Source: Liolophura sinensis
Lineage: Eukaryota; Mollusca; Polyplacophora; Chitonida; Chitonidae
Length of the DNA: 64,000 nucleotides
Direction of reading: 5' to 3'
Assembly: GCF_032854445.1 (NCBI RefSeq)
Contig: NC_088306.1
Span: 14,815,386-14,879,385, forward strand
Shown: piece after piece, positions 26,901 through 38,900 of the stretch
How the letters are laid out: each line of letters starts with the position of its first letter
How positions within the stretch are numbered: position 1 is the stretch's first letter
Made by a program: the position numbers and the translations under genes
The notes under the pieces: model-generated
What the model was told of the DNA's origin: nothing
Database searches by the model: none
Seen by the model: the letters and a program-made list of their open reading frames with translations, nothing else

Positions 26901-29900
26901 TCTTCATCAGCGCTCGCGTACAACCCTGGGTAGGGGGAATCTGCAACAACAACAGGTCTCAGTTACCAAGTAGTCTACTCATGATTCAGGAAAATGGCTG
27001 GCCACTCTCCTCCACATCATTTTTGGTGAGCAGTGAGTAAATTTAAAACACTTTAATTTACGGATATTTAGATAACTTTATTTTGTGCCAAGTAACTGAA
27101 CGCTCACCTCTCACAGAAACAACTAAACAACATAATTCAATTGGTATTACCACTCAACAGTTCCCATAGTTACAAAAGCTGGGCCCACGCTGCTTCAAAA
27201 AACCAATCACTCTGTGTCATTACATATGCTTAAATGCTTGTAAACTACCTCACTGCTATACACACATGACAATGCAGATACAGAGATAATGCAATATTAC
27301 AGAGAAGAACAAGAGTTCATGGATGTGACCACCTTATTTTGAGTGGACAATGTTAGCATTTGTTTTCGGTTTGTTGCTGTCTGTGAATCTGACAACCAGC
27401 TAGAAGAAACATTTCAGTATTTGTCACAAAATGGCAGTAATAACTGCTGTTGTGGTGTAAAGACAATCATTCAATCATTCAGAACTCAAGAAGAATTTCA
27501 AGAAATATATTTTGATGTCAGATTTCTCTTTTTTGGGTAGGTGTTATTTTCTTCACTGGATGATGTTGAGGTTTCACGTGTGCATGTGTGTGGAGAGAAG
27601 GGGAGACAGAGTTTAGGGCCAGGGAGAAATGGCAGAATCATTCAACCCATCTTGAAATCAAACCACAGCTGATCAAAAAAAAAAAAAAGCCTCATTGGAA
27701 AAGGTTTCCTTGTCCAAACTCATGCAAGTTCCGACAATCGCATCCAAGCTCATTCCAAAGGTGTTTTAACAAAATGGAGTGAATCTGACAATCCTTAAGG
27801 ACACATTGAAACAAACTGTTACCTACAGATGGACACAAAAGTGGACTCCGAAAACATCAGCCACATCAAATCAGTTTCTCGTATTAAACATCATATAAAT
27901 ACATGAATTTAACGATGAGAAGATTTTCCCCACAGAAGAAAAAGGAAAAGACTTTCCTTTGCAGTAATAGCAATTTTTCTTTTCTTTTCTGCTTTTTAAT
28001 TAATGGATTGCTGAGGAGTTCCCTTTCCTCATTTTATTTACAACAGGTCTGTCTGGTGGTTTTGTGAATCAAATCAGATCTGATGGAAACTCGCGGCGTT
28101 CACAATCCCAAGAGGATTTTGTCAGTCACAGGAGATTTCTCAGCCGACTTTATTTCCGCTTTCTTATATTGGCTTTTCACTTCGGGGACACGTCACCTGG
28201 CTGTCAAATAATGAAGGTCTTTCCATGCGCGGGAGAGCGACACGGTGGATCTATGAGGTGTCAAAACCAAGGAAGTAAGCATCAACAGTCTCTCCAACCC
28301 CTCTCCCAAGCCCCAACGAATGTCTCCCGACCTGACAGCGTTATTGCTTGACCAATCAAAACAAATCAATACTGAGTAATTGTGCGTTCTCATTTCTCAG
28401 GTTAAGAATTCCGGGGCTGAAAGTTTTTCAAATTTCCTTTCTTTTTCCAAATGAAAATATAACAACCAGTGTCTTAAAAACCCTTAATGACACGCGGAAT
28501 ATATCCCCAATTGCTTCTCGTTATCTCCAAATTGCTGCACGACTAAAGTTCAGTCAAAAATCTCTGAACAGAACAAGGGTAGTCAGCAAATAAAATATAT
28601 ACCTATATCAGGGTTATTACGTGGCTGTGCTTGTCCTGCTAAAATAACAGTAACGCATAAAGGATTTCATTTCTGGAATGGTACCATACTACCGAATTTA
28701 CAGCATCCAAACGACTGACATAAATGTACATCGATGTTGACCAATGATTCCTGAAATCCTGCTGTTATAAACAAAGTTCAAAATTCGTTGAGGGCCTTGC
28801 TTAAAAAATAAATGAATATCGCAGAGATGTGTTTTTCTTTTTCTAAGAAAAGACAGTCATTCCTCACTTAACAGTGCAAGTGTACGGGTACATCGTCACT
28901 ATGAAACAGCAACTGCTGGGAAGGATATCTTTATTGAGCTATCTTGTTGCCTTAGTTGAGAAAACGTCCGTTTGAAAAGCGCAGCGCAGTGTGTACGACG
29001 CAACACCTTTCACGTTCCCACCTTGTTCACAGCCAACTAATCCACTATGTTGCTTTTCGAGGCCACTGCAAAACAAGATGTATCTCCTTAAATGAAAGTA
29101 TCCACATGCCATGGGGGGCTTCAAATCCTCAATGTAGACGTGTAAATATGCCTTTCGTGGCTGCTCCCCGCAATCTCAGCCACTGACACTTTTAGCACAC
29201 AGGCCCACGACAATCTGCTCATTTCTGGGTCAATATTTTGCCTGGCAGGAGCTAACCGCAGACCGAGCACCACTTCCTCTATGGCAAGCCCTCCAGTCTC
29301 ACACCTCCTTGCCACGGTCACAGAGGGGCCTCCCGTTGTTGTTTGACTGTCAGAAGATAACCGCCGGTAATTGTCATGGGTGTAAGAAGACATGGTCTGA
29401 CAAGTAGGTGTTTACAGCCTCTTCTCAAAGCGCGCAGCAGCACAATCTACACAATTTTTCTCGCCAGGAAAGCCATCTGGTTTTCAGGATCAAAGTGTTT
29501 CCACCGAAGGGCACCCAGCAGTCGGGATATTTTTCACAGCTACATCAAGATTGCGAGAGCAACTTCGTGTCTGCTGCGACGTCAGAATAGCTGGAATACC
29601 AAAGCCTGCGCCACTGCCACACTCGGGCAAATCGGTGCAGTTCCTGTAGTCGCTGAACCTCTGATCAAAGGTGATCGAGGCCAAACAATTCCACAACCAA
29701 GAAATTCTACACAGCTATGCACATAATTTTTAACACCAGACACCATTCTTGTTTCTCGCATGACAAAATAAGTAAATCATCTTTCTTTGAAATACCTGCA
29801 ATATTAATCATGGTTCAACGACATGATACATATGCGCATGTCTTATTGTCTTAAAACTGAACATCTTCTATCGTTTGCTCTATTATGTGGAACCTAAAAC

Positions 29901-32900
29901 TCATTCTTTAATAGTATTTCTATATTAAGAAACTCTGTTTGCAGGTTAAAGTAAAGTTTTCATTTGATGAAAAGCACAAGAGCCCAAATAAAAAATCTAA
30001 GTCAACGTCTCTGTGCTATACTGCCTGATCTGTGAAACTGCGAGATAGAGTCATAGGCATGTGCAATAAATCGCGACCATCAATCCATATAACCCAGACA
30101 TCCCCCAGTGTTTCCACTTTTTTTGCTTACCAAACCAAGCACAACGGGATTTCTCCAAAGAAGCTGATATTTATTGCTCCGTAAACCATGGTAGAGGCAC
30201 TGCTGGGGGACTTATTATTAGCTCTTTCTGCAGATGTCTTTTATGTTTGGAAAACGAGTTTGCACAGCTCCCCTGTTTTATGTATGCCTGGCCGATAATT
30301 TTATGGGCTGTCAAGTGTTTAACTTTCAAGTCTTTTGGGGTTGTAAAAATGAAATATATACCCTAAGAAATTTCCATGGCCAGTAAATCATTCATCACTA
30401 CAGAAGCCGGTGAAAGAATGCCTGTGTATCTTGTTTGCAGGTTGCAATCGGACAGGTAGTATGCTGTACCATTAATCACCTCTCCACCCCCACCTCCCTC
30501 CCTAATTAATGAATAAACTTAATAAGAGGGTAATGATTCTCACCTAGTACCTTTTCAGTGACTTTATGGAAAATGCATAAATGCAGGATATTTCTCTTAT
30601 AGAAAGTCAATTTGCACAGCTTGACACGTTAAATGCAATATGCACTAATACGAAGTGCGACATTATGTGAATGAAACAGAGAAGAACCCAAATCAAACAA
30701 ATAGGTAAACTTTGAGTACACATCACAGAAACAACTGAGACGGACATCTGTATGATTTGTTGAACAACAGCGCCCTCTAGTGATAGAACCAATACTACAA
30801 AGGGCGTTCCAAATTAAACCAGTTCTCTCCAAGGTGGCCTTTGTCACGTCATCATTATACTGTTTAAAAAAAACAACTGACAAAAAAAAAAAAAGAAAAA
30901 AAAAAAAGGATACTACAAAGGTTTAAGATTTGATTAATCGGTCACCTATGTCCACCCACAAGCTAGCAAAAGTTCAAAGTTTTCTCAATGAAATGTTTTC
31001 CCATCAACCCCTTAATATGAGCAGTCAGGTAAGCGTCATCTCTTGATGTATGGTATTTCTACTAACAATAGCGAGATACAGCCTGTCACGCGTTAAATGA
31101 TGTTATTAAAAAGGCCTCATTGTTTTGCCAGCAATTCTTACCAGAGAGCATAGACAACTTGTCTAATGAGGCCAAAAAAAAACAGACGGCCTTTGTTTCC
31201 AGTTTCTAGTGGTCTCCTCACGCAATTGAGAGCAAGCTTGTGACTAAACAGTAACAGGCGATATGCTGCAATGAGTTTCGTCATTAATACCTGTGAATTA
31301 TTCACCTGGTTGCATGAACTGCAATCAGCACATCCCAATGGCTTAATTACTGATGCAATGCCACCTTAATGAAGCTAACCAACAAGACCAGTCCCCTTAA
31401 CAATTCCCACAAATAGGACAGTGCACTACTCTGCAATCAATTACTTCCAAAAAAATGCTTTTACGCAAATACTCATCAAACAGCTTCGTTTGGTACATGT
31501 TACCACCGTCTATTTCTCCTGTTTATTGTACACAATAGCTAACAAGTAAACATTCATGTACAATTACCTGTACTTCCCAAAAAGGCCAAAATATAAATTC
31601 AAGGTCATACACCATACATCATAAAATTCAAGGTCATATACATGATATATATATCATGGGTTTTAAAACAGCCTGGCATGCTGACATGCTCATGTACAAG
31701 TACACTGTATAACCTGAGAGATGCATACTTCGTGTTTACAGACATTATCATAATGTTCTGTAAAATTTCTGAAAGAAATCTGCTAATTGTTTGGGAGAAC
31801 AGAAAATAAGTGATCCGTCCCCTAATCAGCCCCACAACTGGACTGAAAATGGCCACACAATTCATAGCGAAGTGTCAAGGACTTTTTTTTCAATCCGTCT
31901 AGACAAAACAGGTATTCATGTCCCCCAGAAAAAAAAAGACAATCAATTTAAGAAAATGACGAAGTATGAATGAATGGTTAGACTCTTTCTGTAGGTAACC
32001 AAAGTAAGGTATGTAGTTAGCATTCATGTACTACACAAGTTCATCCACAAGAAACAAAGATGCTTTAACTAAAAGATCTTTGGATGACATTATTTATGAA
32101 GCGCACCAGGAAATAGCCCAGGATTTGAAAATAGGTGGGCCAGACCTTTGTTTGCGATTTATAAATTGTCCTTGTGTGATGACGAAGACTTTCTAATTAA
32201 TTTTGTCCAGTTGACAGAAGATGACCACGGGCTATGAGCACTTGAACTGATCACAGGTGAGTAAACGACCTGGCTGACAGGTGAGACAAAAGTGTTGTAA
32301 AGCTGATACGTGGGGAAACGTGAGAAACTTGTCCCACAGCTTTGTTGATGAATGTTCATGATAGAATGGGCGTTACCAGATACATCTACGTTACTGTCCG
32401 CTGTTTTTTTCTTTCAACCAACCTGATCTAAACTTTGACAATGGTGGTCTTTGTACTACAGTAATGTGGTTTGTATAATCTGTCGTCGGGAGTTTGAAAT
32501 TCAGCTGGCTATGACTGCTATATCAAGACTGAAAAAAGCTTTTCGTATGGAAGCTTTTTTGATGTTTTACATGCAACTATAAAGTGTACTCCAACCAAAT
32601 TTCCTGACCATTTCAGATGTAAACAAGCACTTAACTTTTGACGCCATTTGTATAAGACATATCTTTACCACTAGAAAAGAGCTGTTCATCTTTATTTATT
32701 AATTTATTTTACTGGGGGTTTAATGTTAAAATAAAAAAAAATATTTGGCTTCTACAACACCCGTCAACTTCATGAGACTTCATACTCTTTACATAACTTA
32801 TATAAGTTTTACATAAAGAAACAAACATTAGTACAAAAAAATAAACTTCTGATAAAATTGGTACAATAAAACAAATCTACAGGTATGTTTGGTACAAAAG

Positions 32901-35900
32901 TGCAATTATTCATGGTTGATTAACTTCGGGAACTAGACCTATGGTTAACATGGGCATAACTCCAACCAGGTAAAGACAAAGGTAAAAGATACGTGTAGCC
33001 TTCCTAAGAGAACGAAATTGAGACTTCATTCTCCATACTGTATGACCAAAGACAAATTTCAATACACACACAACCATACATAAACTTCCCCAATTACATA
33101 TTCATAATGTATTTTTAATAGCTAGTTTTACAAAGCCCACATGCTGCCCAGGCATAAAACTGCATGTCAATTAAACCATTTAGGCACACATGAATCCATG
33201 CAAGACTGACACTGATGTCCCTCACTCAATATGCACGGTCACTTCTTATCTTCTCACACAAACTATATGTAGGTCAAATAACTTTGTCAGCTTGACTGGT
33301 CAATTTTGATCTTATCTTAATAGTCTAAATTCATCCAGGTATTTGGCAGAATGTCTTACACAGGTATAAATTTGTCTCGTGATGTAGGTCAGGGCTATGT
33401 CCAACACTATTTTCATTTTTTTTTAATATCACTAATATTTTAATGCTACAATCTTTTAATCACCATTTTTTTCAGTCACCAAGAAGCTGTGTTTACTTTT
33501 TCGGTCAAGGGGTGCAGTTTTCACATTCAAAGACAACTGAACGTACATTTCCACTTCAAATATCTGTAATAATGGACAACATAAAATCGGCACCTTTATA
33601 TCCATTATTTTTCCATCGCAATAAACTGTGTGAAAAATAGGTTCAGGACAATATAGACGACTGGAGGTAGTCAAAGTGGTTTCATGTTTAAAATAAAATT
33701 TTGGGCAAAGAAACTGCATCTCAAGATAGCACAGGTATACAAATTGAAAAGTTAGGACAAACTTTGGCCAAGGTCTACACTTGTTATTGTTATCAACTTT
33801 AACCATTTCTACGCCACATAAATTAACTTTAACTCCATTCATTCTACAGCACATTCTAGCTCTCAGAATGCTAACATTTATGTCTATGTTCACCGTGAAA
33901 GGGTCTAGAATTTACCTGAAACCGCAACATAGAAACATTTCACCTATACTCAACTACAAACATACTGATGGCCCTTTATAAATCAGTGCAAAATTTGATG
34001 ATGACTACAACTGGCAATTTGATCACCTGCGGATCATTGATGGAGACAGATGATTGGCTCGCGTCCCAAACCTCAACCAAAGGAAGAAAGAATGAGAGTA
34101 AAGGCTGAACCTATCCTTCTCTGCTCTACATACTTCAAGTGTAACCCAGTAATATTGAAGACGGACACATCTAAATTGGAGAAATCTGCTATCTCAAGAC
34201 TTGGTGGATCTGAGATGTTAAGAAGGTGTCAGAAATTAAACATCAGGCTAGTCCCTAATGGCTCGAGTTTTCTCCCTGAATCTAACAGACCACAAATACC
34301 TGGAGCCTACCCGACCACTACTACACCACATGCCACAAAGGTTTTGCTTCAGGCCACAGTCCGATTCCATCTCATCCTAGGTTAGGATTTCCTGCTGGCC
34401 CACTGTTTTGGAACTTGATCAGTTAGATGGACAAAACTTAGTTCTTAATTTTTGGCAAATCCAAATGTGAAGCATCAGTTAAAGGCATCCAGTGAAAATT
34501 TCAAGTAAGGGACACTAAAGACAAGGCGTTGGCTGATTGCTCAAAGACAAACAGTTTTGTTTTTGGCCTACCCATTGTTTGTTAATGCATGGATTAGAGC
34601 CTACCATCACATGCAAGTATGCCTTGCAGAGATATTTTTTTTTTTGACTGGCAGATTGATTGACTGACTTGCCTGTTTGATTGATTGATTTGATTTTCTT
34701 CTGTTTAAAGTATTTTAATTGGGACTGAAAATAACACAGTGTTTCTTTATCACAAATCAAGTATAGAATCCATTTTACCCAATCCAGCCTTGGACCACAA
34801 GCCTTCAAACCTTTATAAATTATGTAACAGGGGATATTAAAATTTCCCTCAAAGCAACTTGTGACCCATTATGGCCATGGTCCCCAATGTAAATTTAGTC
34901 CAGACTGTCAACTGCTATAGAACAAAGAGGAAACTGCCAGCGCTTTAGATACATGTCAGACCAGCTGAAAAGCAATGGTGGGGTCAGGCAAGGACCTACT
35001 CTTTGTTCCCAGCTCTTTAAATTAATTGGGCCCAGGCGGACAGCAGACTGGCCTAAGCCAGAAACTGAATGAAACTGTTCAATATCCCAGCCTTCATCAG
35101 CTGAAAACCAAAGTTTTTGTTCTCTTCTGTGTTTGTTTTTCTCCCCACTATTAGTCCCTCATTACTGACATGGTGCTAGACTACAAATGCCTCTGTAGAT
35201 CCTATGGTCTGCTGGCTTGTTATTGTCACTGTTATTATATAGAGGATGTCTCAGTATGGGGTGGAAGTCCGAAAGACATCTGCATAAGGTTCCCACCTAA
35301 CTGGACAGGCCATTCATCTTGCCCAGGGCTGGAGAAGGCCATGCCAATTCTAAATTATGTTTAGTGAAGGATAATGGAATTGCACTAACAGGAAAACCTT
35401 ACTGAAAGATAATGGATTTAATTAATTTATCTTTTGGTTTCAACGGTCACTTCTTTTCTGATGTAACTGTGTTCACTTTTATAAGTGAAAGGAAAGAATA
35501 AGATGCTATATAACATAAATGTATAACTTACTGAAATAAAAAATTACAGTACGTCATTCATTACACAAAAACTTACATTTGTGATGCTCCAAGTACATTT
35601 TCAAAAGACAAAAACAAAGTTTATTTAAATTCAAATTTATCTTGAATTAACCCAAAATATCTACTCTAGACTCAAAGGTTAGATGTGTTGATGAAAACAA
35701 TCACTATTATATTATAGTTATACACTCTTCATGTGTCAAACACGCATTCCTTCAAAAAATGTCCATTTAAAGTTCACTGTTTCATAAATTTCAGAAGATA
35801 CAGTAAAACCACAAAATACAATAGGCTTGGCCTGAAACGTGTGGGTGATTTTCTTGTTACTCAGTCTAACCATTAGAACTGTAAATGACTCACATAGTGA

Positions 35901-38900
35901 GTGAGTTAGCTGGTCAGAATTAATGTCCTACGTGGTCATTTCTCATCCATAAGGTGATAATTGAGGAAGAGAAGTTTGGCATTTGACAGCAGGAGGAGGT
36001 ATTCTTAGCTAAGGCCTGTGCACATTACGCAGGGAAATAAACTACCAGTGTTTAAATACCTCCAAAAAGAATTATTCCCCAATTCCAAATTCAGTCATTA
36101 AGGCTAATGCTGAAAATTCAATGTTTAGAATAACTCAACCCTATCAGGGAAATCAGGATAAAAAATTCTATTTTATTATTATTCTGTCTAATAAAAACAA
36201 AAATGTAGGATTTCAAAAGGAAGAGTAAAAGAAAAAAATATTCCATCAAACTCCTCACCCCCACAAAAAATCCTCTAAGACTAGGTCATTTTGTTTGAGG
36301 GATTTTTTGGAGTATGCTGTGCAAACATATTCTCAATGGTGGCCTAAAGAATAAATTATTCCCAAATTCCAAATTTAGTCAAATTCATCAATCAGTTGAT
36401 TACAAGTCTAAAGTGGTAGCGTGCAAAGCTGCATCTAGAAAGATCAATTCCCTTGTTTGCCGCCTCGCTCAAGCAATCAACAACAGATTTCGATCAAAAT
36501 CGTTATTGTCATGCAGCCATTGAGGTTATAACACAGCAATTAATATCACTGTCTGTACACTTGAATGTTGATTTATTTTGAGATCTCAGGATCACTGACT
36601 CCCTCCAAAAAAAAAAAAGTTCAGAACAGCAATAACATGACAGATATGATCAACATCTCCATTTCTGTGTTTAGGTGAATCTATTAACCGGTTTCAAACA
36701 GAGAATTTTCTTGATAATACGTTGATTATGTAGATGTAGATGACATGTCACATGACAAAAAAAATCTCATGATTTCTGTACACAGGTTGAGGTACAGCAC
36801 AGATACAGACACATCTTCATAGGTCATGACTTCATTTCCAATATTAGATTTAATTCTTAATCTCTTAAACTTGTTATCACGAGTCAACAATTTAAAAAAA
36901 ATGAAGTTTCAAGGTTTTTTGTTTTTTTTTTGTTTTTCACTTAAGCTAATGTAATCCTGCAACTTTTCTCTTGCCAATTTCAACCATTCTTTCTTTTTTC
37001 TCTAATTGAAAATGTCTCGACATCCTATGGAATTCCATCTTCAGAAACAACAGTTCCTGACTAAAAAAATTAAACCAAAGACAACTTATTTAATAAGAAT
37101 AAGCTTTCCCTTAAGAATGTCATCTCGCTAATTTGCAACTTGTGATATACGAACAGTAATCTGCCAATTGTGTCTTGTAATTATTTTACCAACTGATCTC
37201 CTTGCTGCAGGAAATGCATTTAGTTGATGAAAAATAACAAAGATTTACTGGAGCAAGGAGAAAAGTGGGCGAATTATACTGAGTATGCCTATATACTGTC
37301 CATACTGTCTGTTCCAAGCCTCATCCTATGTGGCAACTGTCGCCCATTGGCATGGCATTTCCCCAACTCATGAATGAACTTGTGAGAAAAAAATTTTAAA
37401 AAAAAAACCCCAGTGAAGAATGCAAGGAAAACAGTCAAGAAATTTCTAGGGCTTCAGTTTTGCTTTAGGTAGCATAAAAAATTGCTTTTTGCTCCGTGAA
37501 CCTTCCTGAGAGAGTAGTGGGAAAAACTATGTCTGGCCACGTCTGATAAAACGCTACGAGTGGTTCAGCAGTGGAACTAAGTCACATTTACCAGGGTTAC
37601 AATTCGGGGAAGTCTAAGAGGTATCCCCTAAGGTTTAGACTGGAATGTGACACTCGCAGAGTTCATGTCAGGTCTCATAGGTTCCCGCCCTCCTTTTTGG
37701 GTCGAGGTTTGAAAAAAAAAAAAATAAAGGAAAAAAAAATAATAATAAATCAAGGCCTGACTTCTTCTGAAACAGACGGTTTCATTCAGTCCAAGACACT
37801 TGTGAAGAAAATCCAAGTGTTGGGGCGAAAAACTGTCACAGCGATTGTATATTTTCATAGCCCATATACACCACCTATGCAAATTGGTGGTGTCAACAGC
37901 CTTGAGAACAGAGTTCCTACGGAACACATATTGACATGTAGTCTTAAAACAACCAATGATAGATTTGTCATGACACAATTTCTCCATTCTGAATTTGCTA
38001 AAAATGCAACAGCAAAAGTTATTCCCTACTAGCCCACTGATTAAGTACATGTAGAAATGAACAGATTTCTGTCTTTCACTTTAAATACAAAATGGGGCAT
38101 TTAACAAATTCTTCACATTTGTTAAATCTCAACATATCTCATAACCATCCTCCGAAATGCTGAAGAGTCAAAATATAGCTCAAAATATTTCATGACCATC
38201 CTCCAAAATGCTGAAGAGTCAAAAATATAGCAGACAGTCAAAACATTAGAGATATTAGGGTACAGTTTAAAAAAAGAATGGGCCAAAAGCAGGCGAGTTT
38301 GGGGTAAAAAAAAATCTCAAATATACAGGCTGAGGCCATGTGTGAAGTTTTCCTCCCTCCAAACACTGGAGAGGTTCCCTGGGGGCCAGACACAATCCCT
38401 AGTTCTACCAGATGTTGTCCACATTGAAAGGAGTAAGCCACAGGACTGGATTTCCAAACTCATCATCGCTGCATCAAAACACAGGGATGCGTGCACATAT
38501 ATTGCCTAGGATAATCTACAAATCTGTATCCAACTTAAAAGCTTAAAATTATCTGGTTTAAATAATTACTGATTGCTCTTTAAGCTTAAAGCTGAGATCT
38601 GTTAATTGTCAATCATCTGAATGAATACTCACATCTCCAACTGCGTCTATGACATCGCGCCCAATGGCAAGACCCTGAACAAATGTCCGTGCGGCCACAA
38701 ATGCCCTCTGAACTTGTTTTCTTAATTTTAGGGGCACATCTCCGAAAGGCTGTAAGTCATTCATGTGTTCCACCACACAGTTGAGATAAGAATCCGTGAA
38801 ACGATACTGCGAGTTCATCAGTTGAAACATTCTTTTTAACAAACGAATAAAAAAGTTGTCCAGTGCTTCCAGCAGATTCACGTCCTTTCCTTTGTAATAT

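Larger units (their letters stand above)
26941..38632 (-). other. Glypican intron (11.7 kb)
   Basis: GT-AG, phase 0. No exon was recognised inside it. It contains a higher-CpG block (28960-29720), a CTCF-like motif (30770-30783), opposed open frames (37571-38050) and a 51-bp duplication (38137-38233). The remaining stretches are AT-rich unique sequence with short A runs. Confidence 0.88.

Noticed and set aside
32690-32730. Possible SINE tail (tttatttattaatttatttt)
   Set aside because: No recognisable 3' domain follows it. AT-rich simple sequence is enough to explain it.
33456-33893. 145-codon minus-strand open frame in the glypican intron
   Set aside because: Cys/Phe/Tyr-rich composition as expected from random AT-rich DNA, with no domain or splice signals fitting the gene.
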